In this document: positions 53,409-62,255 of the stretch, piece after piece
How the letters are laid out: every line of letters begins with the position of its first letter
Position numbering within the stretch: position 1 is the first letter of the stretch
Source of the DNA: Lewinella sp. IMCC34191
GTDB taxonomy: Bacteria; Bacteroidota; Bacteroidia; Chitinophagales; Saprospiraceae
Assembly: GCF_003390935.1 (NCBI RefSeq)
Contig: NZ_QNQZ01000001.1
Span: 62,001-126,000 of the forward strand
Length of the DNA stretch: 64,000 nucleotides
Reading direction: 5' to 3'
Notes under the pieces: generated by a model
What the model was told of the DNA's origin: nothing
The model's database searches: none
What the model saw: the letters and a program-made list of their open reading frames with translations, nothing else
Made by a program: the position numbers and the translations under genes

Positions 53409-54416
53409 ATGCTAAAGAAATCATTTCTCTTCCTACTATCCCTCGGTGCCGCCCTGTTTATGAGCACCACTGAATTTGACATTTCCCGTTACGTAAACGG
53501 TGAATTCTCTACCGCCTCCGCTTTTTTTGTACCGGTTAACCTGGAGACGAAAACGCCCAAGAAGGTCACCCCTCGCGAAGAAATTATTCCTGAAATTCCG
53601 GAAACGCCCAGCGCGCCCGTTGCAGCCAAACTGCGTGACTTTGAAGATAAAAGCTTTGAATCCGAATTAAAGGCTGCCATACTGGCCAACCCTACTTGGG
53701 CTAAGCTTTACCGCAATAAGAAGCTCTCCGTCGGTCTGGTGGACATGAGCGACGAAAACAATCCGCGCTTCGCTACGCTCAACGGCAAGCATATGATGTA
53801 CGCGGCCAGTCTGCCGAAGATTGCCGTACTCGCCGCCGCCCACGATGCCATCGAGCGGGGTGAATTGAAGGAAAGCAGCGAGATCAAGGCGGATATGCGC
53901 CTTATGATCGCCAAGTCGAACAACGCGGCCACCACCCGCATGATCGACCGCATCGGTTTCGAGCACATCGAGCGGACGATGCGCGATCCCCGCCACCAGC
54001 TTTACGATCCCAATAACGGTGGGGGACTATGGGTAGGTAAGCGGTACGCCGCCGGTGGCCGTCGCTACCCGGATCCCATGAAGGGCATTAGTCATGCGGC
54101 TACCACCGAGCAAATCTGCCGGTACTTCTTCCTGCTGGCCAACGGCCAGCTCGTAAGTCAGCAGAGCAGTGAGAAAATGATGAGCTACCTCGTCGACCCG
54201 GAACTGCACCACAAATTCGTCAACACCCTTGACCGGGTAGCTCCCCGTGCGAAGGTCTACCGCAAATCCGGATCCTGGAGCGTATACCACGCCGACTGCG
54301 CGCTGGTGCAGGGCCCAAAGCGGAACTACATCATGACCGCTCTGGTGGAAGATCCCGCCGGTGAGCAGATCATCCGCGAACTGGGTGAAGTAATGGACGG
54401 CCTGGCTAAGCTATAG
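53409..54416 (+). CDS. Class A beta-lactamase-like serine hydrolase
   Basis: 335 residues with an N-terminal membrane or signal helix (MLKKSFLFLLSLGAALFMS), then a Pro/Thr linker and a penicillin-recognising fold: SLPK (the Ser-x2-Lys nucleophile motif), SNN (the SDN position) and KSG (the KTG position). The omega-loop Glu of true class A beta-lactamases is not evident (RDPRHQLYDPNNGGG), so it is more likely a peptidoglycan DD-peptidase-like enzyme or an inactive relative than a resistance enzyme. Confidence 0.75.
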   Translation: MLKKSFLFLLSLGAALFMSTTEFDISRYVNGEFSTASAFFVPVNLETKTPKKVTPREEIIPEIPETPSAPVAAKLRDFEDKSFESELKAAILANPTWAKLYRNKKLSVGLVDMSDENNPRFATLNGKHMMYAASLPKIAVLAAAHDAIERGELKESSEIKADMRLMIAKSNNAATTRMIDRIGFEHIERTMRDPRHQLYDPNNGGGLWVGKRYAAGGRRYPDPMKGISHAATTEQICRYFFLLANGQLVSQQSSEKMMSYLVDPELHHKFVNTLDRVAPRAKVYRKSGSWSVYHADCALVQGPKRNYIMTALVEDPAGEQIIRELGEVMDGLAKL

Positions 54417-54434
54417 CAGACCTGGTATCCCAAT

Positions 54435-54470
54435 AAAAAGCCCCCGCGCCGAACGGCGCGGGGGCTTTTT
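54435..54470. terminator. Strong intrinsic terminator after serine hydrolase gene
   Basis: AAAAAGCCCCCGCGCC, loop GAAC, GGCGCGGGGGCTTTTT. Confidence 0.9.
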
Positions 54471-54605
54471 ATTGGATTCCTATGTCCGTTTTAGGTCAAA
54501 CTGTGCCGCGGCGAAAGCGTCCCCCAGTTATCGTTGCAATCGCCGGTATAAACCCAGGCCTATTTTGATTTGTTGCGACTTTGTTGCAATAACGGGGCTA
54601 GTGAT

Positions 54606-54613
54606 TACCTTTG
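54606..54613 (+). promoter_or_regulatory. -7 box TACCTTTG of the lipoprotein/TonB receptor operon
   Basis: Exact TAnnTTTG about 26 bp before the ATG at 54639. A TTTG at about 54580, 22 bp upstream, could be the -33 element. Confidence 0.55.
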
Positions 54614-54638
54614 CCTGTCACATAACCCATCCAATCAA

Positions 54639-55202
54639 ATGACTATGAACCGTATCCTATTTTTACTTACCCTTCCGCTATTTGTCGCCTGCGGGAGTGA
54701 TGACGATCCGATTATACCCAACGAGGAAGAAGTGATCACCGACCTGGTGTATGTACTCACCCCCGACGGGGGCGGGGTGGCCGTCACCATGTCCTTCTCG
54801 GATCCAGATGGCGACGGAGCGCAGGCAGCGGTGATTTCCGTTAGCGATTCCCTCGAAGCAGCCACTACTTACACCGGCGTGGTTTCGCTGACCAATAATT
54901 CGGATCCATCCGATCCCGAGAATATCACGGCCGAGGTACTCGAAGAGAACGATGAACACCAATTCTTTTACACTCCGGCCGGTGGTCTCGATGCTAGCCT
55001 GGAGTACGCGGATGCCGACGATAACGGCAACCCCCTGGGCGTAGTGACCGAGCTGCAAACGGGCCAGCCCTCTTCCGGTACCCTACGTATCGTTCTGCGC
55101 CACGAGCCGGATAAGGCTTCCGGTGCGACCATCACCGATCCCAGCGGAGCCGGTGGCGAAACCGATATTGAAGTTACCTTTCCGGTAAGTATCCGTAATT
55201 GA
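54639..55202 (+). CDS. Acidic lipoprotein of the family commonly paired with a TonB receptor
   Basis: 187 residues from ATG 54639 (the next ATG at 54645 is equally possible). A lipobox precedes Cys18 (PLFVACGSDDD). The mature protein has the repeated pattern NEEEVITDLVYVLTPDGGGV, ATTYTGVVSLTN, EENDEHQFFYTP and LRIVLRHEPDK, typical of a Bacteroidota lipoprotein family often found next to a TonB-dependent receptor. Some databases call it type 1 periplasmic-binding-fold. The ligand is unknown, possibly a metal. Confidence 0.65.
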   Translation: MTMNRILFLLTLPLFVACGSDDDPIIPNEEEVITDLVYVLTPDGGGVAVTMSFSDPDGDGAQAAVISVSDSLEAATTYTGVVSLTNNSDPSDPENITAEVLEENDEHQFFYTPAGGLDASLEYADADDNGNPLGVVTELQTGQPSSGTLRIVLRHEPDKASGATITDPSGAGGETDIEVTFPVSIRN

Positions 55203-55209
55203 TCCCGGC

Positions 55210-57474
55210 GTGCGCCTGTTATTCCTGACCTGCCTGTTACTCCTTACCGTGAAATCCCTGGCAGCCCAGGATTGTCAGGGCACGATTAGTGGTATTCTTA
55301 CCGACGAGCACCAGACCGAACGCCTCGCTTTTGCTTCCATATACCTGGTGGAAGCGGAGCGGGGCATTCAGGCGGATGAGAACGGTCGATTTTCTATTGA
55401 GGGCTTATGTCCGGGGCCCATCACGCTGCGTTTCAGTCATATCGGCTGCGACCCCCGGCAGATGGACTTCAATTTTCGCGCCGATACGACGCTGCAAGTG
55501 ATCTTGCATCACCACGATAATTACACGGAGACCGTCACCGTCAATTCCAGTTCCGTCCGCGTCCCGTACGAAGAGCGGCTGGATCGACAGGCGGATCGCC
55601 AGCTCAGCACCGTACTGGAAGGCATTGCCGGGGTAAGCAGTTTGCGAACGGGGAGTGCCGCGGCCAAGCCCGTCTTCGACGGACTCTACGGAAACCGACT
55701 TAGTATTCAGAATAACGGAATTGCCCAATCCGGCCAGCAATGGGGCAATGACCACGCTCCTGAAATCGATCCGTGGGTGGCCGCCTACGTTCGCGTGGTA
55801 GAAGGCGTCGACGCCCTGCGCTACGGAGGCAGTACGCTCGGGCCTACCGTACTGATCGAGCCATCTCCCCTTACTGACCGTACCGAATCGGGAGGTAAAG
55901 TAGCCTACGGACTACGCAGTAACGGGTGGGGACACAATTTGAATGCCCGCCTGACCGACTCCGCCGCCATCGTGTACCGGGTCAGCGGAAGCCTGAAGGT
56001 GGCCGGCGATCTGAGGGCCCCCGGCTATTATCTGGCCAATACCGGCCGGAGGGAAGCCAACCTCGCCCTACAGGCTGCGAAATTTCTCAGCGATCGGTGG
56101 ACGGTGAGGGGATATTACAGTTTATTCAACGCCGAGATCGGTGTGCTACGCGGCTCTCACATCGGTAACCTGAGCGACCTGACCGAAGCCATCGGACGGG
56201 AGGTTCCGTTCTTTACCGAGCAGAATTTCTCTTACGGGATAGCATCCCCCCGGCAGCGGGTAAGTCACCATCTGCTAAAGGGCGAGGTCAATTACAAACC
56301 CAACGACCGGGAGGACATTACCCTGCGCTACGGCGGACAGGTCGACCAGCGACAGGAATTTGATGTGCGCCGCGGTTCCGACGATCAGGCCGCCCTCAAA
56401 TTGCTGCAATTCAATCATCTGCTGGAGGGCGTGTATAGCCGGGAGGTAGGTCCGACGCAGCACCTGGAAGCAGGGGCACAGCTGGAGATCACCGACAATA
56501 CAAATCAGCCGGGAACGGGCATCCTTCCACTCATTCCAGACTATAACGCCGCGAGGGGTGGGGCTTTCGCGACCTATCATAATAAGCGCGAGCGATTTCG
56601 GTACCACTTTGGCCTGCGTTTCGATCACCAGTACTACGAGGCAATTACGATCTCCCGCGACCTTCCGCGACGAATCGAGCGCTTCGAGCACTATTTCAAT
56701 AGTTTGGGCGCCAGTGGCGGGTGGAGTTGGCGATTCGGCCGTGGCTTCAGTCTCGATGCCGAAGTAACGTACCGGCAGCGGCCGCCCCAGATCAATGAAT
56801 TGTATAGCCAGGGTTTACACCAGGGCGTTAGCGGAATTGAAGAGGGAGATGCCGACCTGAGCCCGGAGCGGTCGCTTAAAAACAGCCTGGGTTTGCGCTA
56901 CGGTAGTCGCAATGGTAACCTGACGCTGAACGCTACCGCCTTTTACCAACCCATTCAGGGCTACATCAATCTGGTGCCCCAGGAAGAGCTGCGGTTGACC
57001 ATTCGGGGTGCATTCCCCGTTTTCCGCTACGAAAGTGTGGATGCCCTGTTGTGGGGCGGGAAAGTGAGCGTGCTGGCTCAGCTCGGACGCGTAGATATTG
57101 ATAGCCGTCTGGCCTATGTAAGAGGTACGGAGTCGGATACCAACCGCCCCCTGGTGTACATACCCCCACTGAACTGGAGAACGACGCTGAGCTATCCACT
57201 TGGCGAAGCGGTTGATCTTTCCGGTACCGTAACGTACGTCGCCCGCCAGTCAAACTATGAGCCTGAGCAGGACTTTCTGCCCCCCCCGCCCGCCTATGCG
57301 CTCCTGGGTGTTCGACTATCGAAACACTGGACCTGGAGGGGCCGGGAAATCACGGCGGAAGTGGAGGCCGACAACCTTCTAAACGAATCGTACCGCGATT
57401 ACCTCGACCGGCAGCGCTACTACGCCGACAGCCCGGGGCGCAGCTTAAATATTCGTCTCAGCTACAGTTGGTAA
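55210..57474 (+). CDS. TonB-dependent receptor with CarboxypepD_reg-like N-terminus
   Basis: 754 residues with a GTG start 7 bp after the lipoprotein stop and a signal peptide (MRLLFLTCLLLLTVKSLAAQ). It has a carboxypeptidase-regulatory-like domain (about 22-100, GTISGILTDEHQTERLAFASIYL), a His cluster (HHHDN), the plug (RLDRQADRQLSTVLEGIAGVSSLRTG, FDGLYGNRLSIQNNG) and a 22-strand barrel ending SLNIRLSYSW. This arrangement resembles ZnuD-like receptors, so zinc uptake is possible but not shown. Confidence 0.88.
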   Translation: MRLLFLTCLLLLTVKSLAAQDCQGTISGILTDEHQTERLAFASIYLVEAERGIQADENGRFSIEGLCPGPITLRFSHIGCDPRQMDFNFRADTTLQVILHHHDNYTETVTVNSSSVRVPYEERLDRQADRQLSTVLEGIAGVSSLRTGSAAAKPVFDGLYGNRLSIQNNGIAQSGQQWGNDHAPEIDPWVAAYVRVVEGVDALRYGGSTLGPTVLIEPSPLTDRTESGGKVAYGLRSNGWGHNLNARLTDSAAIVYRVSGSLKVAGDLRAPGYYLANTGRREANLALQAAKFLSDRWTVRGYYSLFNAEIGVLRGSHIGNLSDLTEAIGREVPFFTEQNFSYGIASPRQRVSHHLLKGEVNYKPNDREDITLRYGGQVDQRQEFDVRRGSDDQAALKLLQFNHLLEGVYSREVGPTQHLEAGAQLEITDNTNQPGTGILPLIPDYNAARGGAFATYHNKRERFRYHFGLRFDHQYYEAITISRDLPRRIERFEHYFNSLGASGGWSWRFGRGFSLDAEVTYRQRPPQINELYSQGLHQGVSGIEEGDADLSPERSLKNSLGLRYGSRNGNLTLNATAFYQPIQGYINLVPQEELRLTIRGAFPVFRYESVDALLWGGKVSVLAQLGRVDIDSRLAYVRGTESDTNRPLVYIPPLNWRTTLSYPLGEAVDLSGTVTYVARQSNYEPEQDFLPPPPAYALLGVRLSKHWTWRGREITAEVEADNLLNESYRDYLDRQRYYADSPGRSLNIRLSYSW

Positions 57475-57490
57475 ACTTCGTAAAAAGTCG

Positions 57491-57498
57491 TACTTTTG
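57491..57498 (+). promoter_or_regulatory. -7 box TACTTTTG of rpsT
   Basis: Exact TAnnTTTG, 58 nt before the rpsT ATG. Confidence 0.55.
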
Positions 57499-57556
57499 CG
57501 GACTGATTCAACTCCATCCTCGCGGCGGAGTAAAACAACGAAAAAATTAAGATTAT

Positions 57557-57811
57557 ATGGCACACCATAAATCAGCCAAAAAGCGCATTCGCCAGGACGA
57601 AAGAAAACGTCTGCACAACCGCTATTACAAGAAATCCGCCCGTTCGGCCATCCGTAAACTGCGCGATCTCGAAGACCGCAGCGAAGCTGAGAAGCAGCTT
57701 CCTCGCCTCTTCAGTATGATCGACCGTCTGGCCAAGCGCAATCTGTGGCACCAAAACAAAGCGGCTAACCTTAAGTCCGGATTAGCTCAGCACGTAAACA
57801 GTCTCGGCTAA
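57557..57811 (+). CDS. rpsT: 30S ribosomal protein S20
   Basis: 84 residues. It has the basic helical S20 pattern: MAHHKSAKKRIRQDERKRLHNRYYKKSARSAIRKLRDL and a C-terminal KRNLWHQNKAANLKSGLAQHV. It binds 16S rRNA early in 30S assembly. It is monocistronic with its own promoter and terminator. Confidence 0.97.
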   Translation: MAHHKSAKKRIRQDERKRLHNRYYKKSARSAIRKLRDLEDRSEAEKQLPRLFSMIDRLAKRNLWHQNKAANLKSGLAQHVNSLG

Positions 57812-57836
57812 ACACCGTGATCTTTTGCTTCCGCCG

Positions 57837-57876
57837 CAAAAAAAGCCCCGTTACGATGTCGTAACGGGGCTTTTTT
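57837..57876. terminator. Bidirectional intrinsic terminator between rpsT and the DUF4290 gene
   Basis: AAAAGCCCCGTTACGA / TCGTAACGGGGCTTTT stem with T-runs on both strands. It serves rpsT and the convergent gene. Confidence 0.9.
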
Positions 57877-57896
57877 GATTTGTACGGTGCCGGTGA

Positions 57897-58580
57897 TTAG
57901 CGGCGGCGGCGATTACGGTTTCCGCGGCCGCGGCTACGGTTGTTGTTACTGCTGCTGCTGCTGCCCTTCTTCTTTTTCTTCTTCCGACGACCGCTACCGG
58001 TATCCTGGGAGGGCTGGTTGCCGCTAGGTTCACCGATCTTGGCGTCCTTGGGCAGTACGAGCACCTTATCGCTGATCTCGTATAAGTCCTTACGAATCAT
58101 GTCTTCGTTGTAGAACTTCCCGTCGCGCCAGTCGGTCAGCGCTACCTTCATATAGTAGGCGGCGGTGTAGGTGACCAGGTCGCGTTCGGGACCGTCCTCC
58201 ATTTTCTTACCCTCCTCGATCAGGTGCAGAACGTTCTTACCGTAGTGCAGCATTCGCTTGTGGGTGTCCGGGTAGGGTAGGGGTTCGGGCGTCTTGTTTT
58301 CGGCATCCGGAGTAGCGTTGATGCCTTCTGGTACCGTGACGTTCAACTCGCCGCCGGCAATGCGAAAAGCATGCTTCCAGAGGCGCTCCTCGTAATTTTC
58401 CTGCTGCTTCACGCTGGGCTGCATCTGCAGCATCAGCTTAATGACGCGCTCAACGTAGGCCTGCCGCTCGTCGGCATCTTCGATCTCATTCGCTTTCTGC
58501 AGCAATTCCTGGACATTTCGTCCGTACTCACTGTAGATCAACTCCTGCTTGCTGGTATTGTAGGCTATGTCCCACTCCAT
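57897..58580 (-). CDS. DUF4290 domain protein with basic Ser/Asn/Arg-rich tail
   Basis: 227 residues. The N-terminal 170 match DUF4290 (MEWDIAYNTSKQELIYSEYGRNVQ, LPYPDTHKRMLHYGKNVLHLIEEGKKM), a Bacteroidota family without known function. The last 35 residues are low complexity: a run of Lys, then Ser, Asn and RGRGN/RRRR, which looks like a nucleic-acid-binding tail and is likely disordered. Confidence 0.85.
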   Translation of the reverse strand: MEWDIAYNTSKQELIYSEYGRNVQELLQKANEIEDADERQAYVERVIKLMLQMQPSVKQQENYEERLWKHAFRIAGGELNVTVPEGINATPDAENKTPEPLPYPDTHKRMLHYGKNVLHLIEEGKKMEDGPERDLVTYTAAYYMKVALTDWRDGKFYNEDMIRKDLYEISDKVLVLPKDAKIGEPSGNQPSQDTGSGRRKKKKKKGSSSSSNNNRSRGRGNRNRRRR

Positions 58581-58655
58581 CCGGTAGTATTTTAAATAAT
58601 AATGATTGCCGCGGGTAAAGGGTTGTCCCGGGACGAAAGCCCAAAGCTAGCGATA

Positions 58656-60494
58656 TTACTCTACCGTAACCGATTTGGCCAGGTTACGGGGTTGGTCCAC
58701 ATTGCGGCCCAGCTCCACGGCGATGTGGTAGCTCAGCAACTGCAGCGGGATGACGGAGAGTAGGGGGGAAAGCTGTTCTTCGGTGCTGGGGATCTCGATC
58801 ACGTGGTGGGCCATCGAGCTAATGGTGGTTTCTCCCTGCGGAACGACGGCGATGACGACACCCTTGCGGGCGAGCACTTCCTGAATATTGCTAACGATCT
58901 TCTCGTAGGCCGATTGATTGGTGGCCGTTACGATGACCGGCATGGTCTCGTCGATCAGCGCGATCGGGCCGTGCTTCATTTCCGCGGCGGGATAACCTTC
59001 GGCGTGAATGTAGCTAATTTCCTTAAGCTTCAGCGCGCCTTCGAGAGCGACGGGGAAATTGTAACCCCGCCCCAGGTAAAGCGCGTTATGGTGGTGTTTG
59101 ATCTCCTTGGCGATGTACCGAATATGATCGTTGGCCTTGAGGCATTCCTGGACTTTCTCAGGGATGCTCTCCATTTCGGTGACCAGCTTCTGGAAGGTCG
59201 TATTGCTGATCGTACTCAGCTTCTGGGCCATGCTCAGCGCCAGGAGCGTAAGTACCGTTACCTGGCCGGTGAACGCTTTGGTACTGGCTACCCCGATTTC
59301 GGGTCCGGCGTGGATGTAACTTCCGGCATCGGTCAGGCGGGCGATACTGCTGCCAACCGAGTTGACGATCCCGTAAATCATGGCACCCTTTTGCTTGGCG
59401 AGCTCGAGGGCGGCCAGGGTATCGGCCGTTTCGCCACTCTGGCTGAGGGCAATGACGATGTCGCGTTCGTTGAGGATGGGATTGCGGTAGCGGAACTCGC
59501 TGGCGTATTCCACCTCTACGGGGATACGAGCAAGGTCTTCGATCAGGTACTCTCCGATGAGCCCGGAGTGGTAGCTGGTACCACAGGCCACGATGATGAT
59601 CCGGTTAGCGCGTACGAAGCGGTTGGTGTACTCTTCCAGTCCGCGCAGCGTCACCCGATTTTCCTTGCTGCTGATACGACCGCGCATCGCATCGAAGATG
59701 GTGGTGGGCTGCTCGTATATCTCCTTGAGCATGAAGTGCTCGTAGCCATTCTTTTCCAGGGCTTCGATCTGCATATCGAGCTCCTGGATGAAGGGGGGCT
59801 GGGTTTCGTTTTTCGTGTTCTTGATCTCCAGGCCCTTATCCAGGGTAATGGTGGCGATCTGATTGTCGTCGAGATAAACTACCCGGCGGGTGCTGTCCAG
59901 AAACGGCGAGGCATCCGATCCAATAAAGTACTCGCCCTCGCCGATCCCAACGACCAGGGGGCTGGCCTTACGGGCCCCTACCAGTACGCTCGGGTTGCGG
60001 CTGTCGACCACGGCGATAGCGTAGGCTCCCTCCACGCGCATCAGCGCCAGGCGCACGGCCTCTTCCAGTGGGAGATCACCCTCGTCTTGAATCTCTTCGA
60101 TCAGGTGAACGAGTACCTCCGTATCGGTTTCGCTGTCGAAGGTATGCCCTTCGGCGATCAGCGCGTTTTTCAGGACGGCGTAGTTCTCGATGATCCCGTT
60201 GTGTACCAGCGCCAGGCGACCGTTTCCTCCCGTATGGGGGTGAGCGTTTACGTCATTCGGTTCGCCGTGGGTAGCCCAGCGGGTATGACCAATGCCCACC
60301 GTACCCGTGGTATCGTTTTTGCCAATTTCCTTGCGCAAAGCGGAAACCTTGCCCTTTTTCTTGAAGATGGAAAGTGAATCGTTCAGGATGGCGATACCCG
60401 CGCTGTCGTATCCTCGGTATTCGAGGCGTTCGAGGCCTTTGATAATAAGCGCGTCAGCTTGGCGGTTGCCGATGTATCCAACAATTCCACACAT
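58656..60494 (-). CDS. glmS: Glutamine-fructose-6-phosphate aminotransferase (isomerizing)
   Basis: 612 residues. The N-terminal glutaminase starts with the nucleophile Cys2 (MCGIVGYIG), followed by RGYDSAG and TRWATHG. Two SIS domains follow: ACGTSYHSGL, ALSQSGETADTLAAL, and SYIHAEGYPAAEMKHGPIALI, ending AKSVTVE. It makes glucosamine-6-phosphate for peptidoglycan and LPS. There is no glmS ribozyme in the leader. A -7 box lies at 60589-60596. Confidence 0.97.
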   Translation of the reverse strand: MCGIVGYIGNRQADALIIKGLERLEYRGYDSAGIAILNDSLSIFKKKGKVSALRKEIGKNDTTGTVGIGHTRWATHGEPNDVNAHPHTGGNGRLALVHNGIIENYAVLKNALIAEGHTFDSETDTEVLVHLIEEIQDEGDLPLEEAVRLALMRVEGAYAIAVVDSRNPSVLVGARKASPLVVGIGEGEYFIGSDASPFLDSTRRVVYLDDNQIATITLDKGLEIKNTKNETQPPFIQELDMQIEALEKNGYEHFMLKEIYEQPTTIFDAMRGRISSKENRVTLRGLEEYTNRFVRANRIIIVACGTSYHSGLIGEYLIEDLARIPVEVEYASEFRYRNPILNERDIVIALSQSGETADTLAALELAKQKGAMIYGIVNSVGSSIARLTDAGSYIHAGPEIGVASTKAFTGQVTVLTLLALSMAQKLSTISNTTFQKLVTEMESIPEKVQECLKANDHIRYIAKEIKHHHNALYLGRGYNFPVALEGALKLKEISYIHAEGYPAAEMKHGPIALIDETMPVIVTATNQSAYEKIVSNIQEVLARKGVVIAVVPQGETTISSMAHHVIEIPSTEEQLSPLLSVIPLQLLSYHIAVELGRNVDQPRNLAKSVTVE

Positions 60495-60588
60495 AGGGTC
60501 GGGGTTTTAAAAGGAAGTGGTAGGTGAGGGTAATGAACGTATTCCCCTTCGGAGCCTGAATAAGCTATTAGCGATCATACCAAAACTT

Positions 60589-60596
60589 CAAAACTA
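60589..60596 (-). promoter_or_regulatory. -7 box TAGTTTTG of glmS
   Basis: Exact TAnnTTTG on the minus strand, 94 nt before the glmS ATG, giving a leader of about 90 nt. Confidence 0.55.
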
Positions 60597-60685
60597 ATAG
60601 CAACGGCAGGAACCGAAAACGGATAAAGAATAAATCTTAGCAAATTCACCTGATCTAACGAAGATTCTCCGGCAAAGTTGCCCAC

Positions 60686-62119
60686 TTAATTCAGTTCGGT
60701 GAAGGTAATGCGAACCCGTGCCGGATTATTCGGTGCGTCGGGGCCGTTAAGTAAGACGCGGGCCACGTCCTTCGCGGCGACGGGCTCGAACAGCGCGGCC
60801 GAGGTAGCTGCGTAGTCACTCTGATCGAGGGGGTATGCCCGAAGGTAAAGGCGGGGTGGAACCTCGCCATCGATGATGCGCTGCATATGCAGACTGAAGG
60901 AGACCTCGTAAGCGGCGGCGTCACCCTCGGTCCGCAAATTTCCGTCAAGGAAGAAATTGGCGTTCGGAGCCAGAGCGCGGGTCCGGATCAACTCGATCTT
61001 GTCCTGAATGGCGATGAGCGGCCCGGAGGAAGAGGGGCGATAGAAAAGCTCGACCCGCCGGGGGATAGGATACTCATCGTAATCCACGCCAACGACATCA
61101 GCTACCGGAATCTCGAGCGTGGCCCGGTTGATGACGGTTCCTTCCCATTGGCTCAGGTCGCCAAAATTGATTTCCGTCATCAGGCTTCCCTTGCCCGCGA
61201 TGGCCACGAGGTCGTTATCGGCTTCCTCATCCAGCAGGGGTTCTACCAGGGCATTGGCGTAGTCATACGCGTAGTTGGGAATCGCCAGTTGTACGGGGAG
61301 GCGATAAAACCTGGGGCTGCCCGTCGAATCGGAATAGTAGACGTTCAGGCCCGAGTAGGGGGTTACGTTCTGCGGATCGGTAAGTTGAAAGTTGACGATG
61401 GCATCGGTGGGGCCGGAGGGGGTGAGATACAGTCCCGAGAACACTTCCTTGAAGGCCGCGTCCGATTCGTAGACGGATGCATCGTATCCCTGGAAGCGAT
61501 TACCCAGTTCCAGGCTAAGTGGGATGCGGGCGTGCGCGTATTCGGGAGCGCCGCTGGTAATGGTCGTATCCCGTACCGGAATGGGCGTCGTGCTGACGCT
61601 GAAGGTGGCGGCTCCTCCTAAATCGGCACCCAGCGTTTCGCGGGTAAAGGTCGAGTAATAATCCGTTCCGTTGATTTCCACGTTTTCGGTTAACTCCGTC
61701 GCGCGGAAGGGGAAGGTCCGGCCAGGTCCGTAAATACCGGCGAGGGTATCGATCGGAAGGATCAGCACGACCGAGTCTATCGTAGCGCCACCGCGGGTAA
61801 CGAAGGGGGGAAGCACGGTGACTCCCCGGTCCCGCGGCAGCCAGGGCACGATGTACACGCTATGCGTGGTCTTTCCGAAGGTGGGTTCGTCTAATTCGCC
61901 GAAAGAAAAGTTCGGTCCCAGCACGTAGCGGGAGATCGTATCCGATGTGCCGTTGAGTATAAAGAGGCTATCCTCCTCTACCACGCGCGTGGAGAAGGGA
62001 ATGGCGGTAGATTCCCCTACGCCGGCCCGATCATCACCCAGCAGGTCCGATCCGACGGTGATCGGATCCGTGCAGGCGCCTAGTAGAAGGAGGGTAAGCA
62101 GGGCAAATACTGGTTTCAT
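60686..62119 (-). CDS. DUF4270 lipoprotein
   Basis: 477 residues. A lipobox precedes Cys16 (LLLLGACTDP), then GSDLLGDDRAG and long beta-rich stretches typical of DUF4270 (RGGATIDSVVLILPI, YALVEPLLDE-type segments). The family is Bacteroidota-specific, outer-membrane or surface located, and commonly neighbours glycogen-synthase-like and panC genes, as here. Function unknown. Confidence 0.85.
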   Translation of the reverse strand: MKPVFALLTLLLLGACTDPITVGSDLLGDDRAGVGESTAIPFSTRVVEEDSLFILNGTSDTISRYVLGPNFSFGELDEPTFGKTTHSVYIVPWLPRDRGVTVLPPFVTRGGATIDSVVLILPIDTLAGIYGPGRTFPFRATELTENVEINGTDYYSTFTRETLGADLGGAATFSVSTTPIPVRDTTITSGAPEYAHARIPLSLELGNRFQGYDASVYESDAAFKEVFSGLYLTPSGPTDAIVNFQLTDPQNVTPYSGLNVYYSDSTGSPRFYRLPVQLAIPNYAYDYANALVEPLLDEEADNDLVAIAGKGSLMTEINFGDLSQWEGTVINRATLEIPVADVVGVDYDEYPIPRRVELFYRPSSSGPLIAIQDKIELIRTRALAPNANFFLDGNLRTEGDAAAYEVSFSLHMQRIIDGEVPPRLYLRAYPLDQSDYAATSAALFEPVAAKDVARVLLNGPDAPNNPARVRITFTELN

Positions 62120-62184
62120 ATGGTTCTTTACTATAAACGATAGCGCGGAGGTTGATCCGGCGTGCCTGGAAAGGCGGAAAGTAA

Positions 62185-62219
62185 ACGAGCCCTTCCCCTG
62201 ACATCGGGGAAGGACTCGT
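62185..62219 (-). terminator. Terminator-like hairpin after the glycogen-synthase-like gene
   Basis: ACGAG..CCTTCCCC / GGGGAAGG..CTCGT stem with loop TGACATC. The minus-strand tail is T-rich (TTTACTTTC). Confidence 0.6.
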
Positions 62220-62255
62220 GATTCGTATAGAGGGGCCTGATCCGCTGGGGGTTGG

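Noticed and set aside
53409-54416. Antibiotic-resistance beta-lactamase
   Set aside because: The omega-loop Glu is not seen, and the genetic context is housekeeping.
58803-60377. 524-codon ORF opposite glmS
   Set aside because: Antisense shadow of a strongly conserved glmS gene; GC-rich DNA gives long open antisense frames.
60495-60685. glmS ribozyme or riboswitch
   Set aside because: The leader is about 90 nt and lacks a ribozyme-like core; such ribozymes are mostly in Gram-positives.
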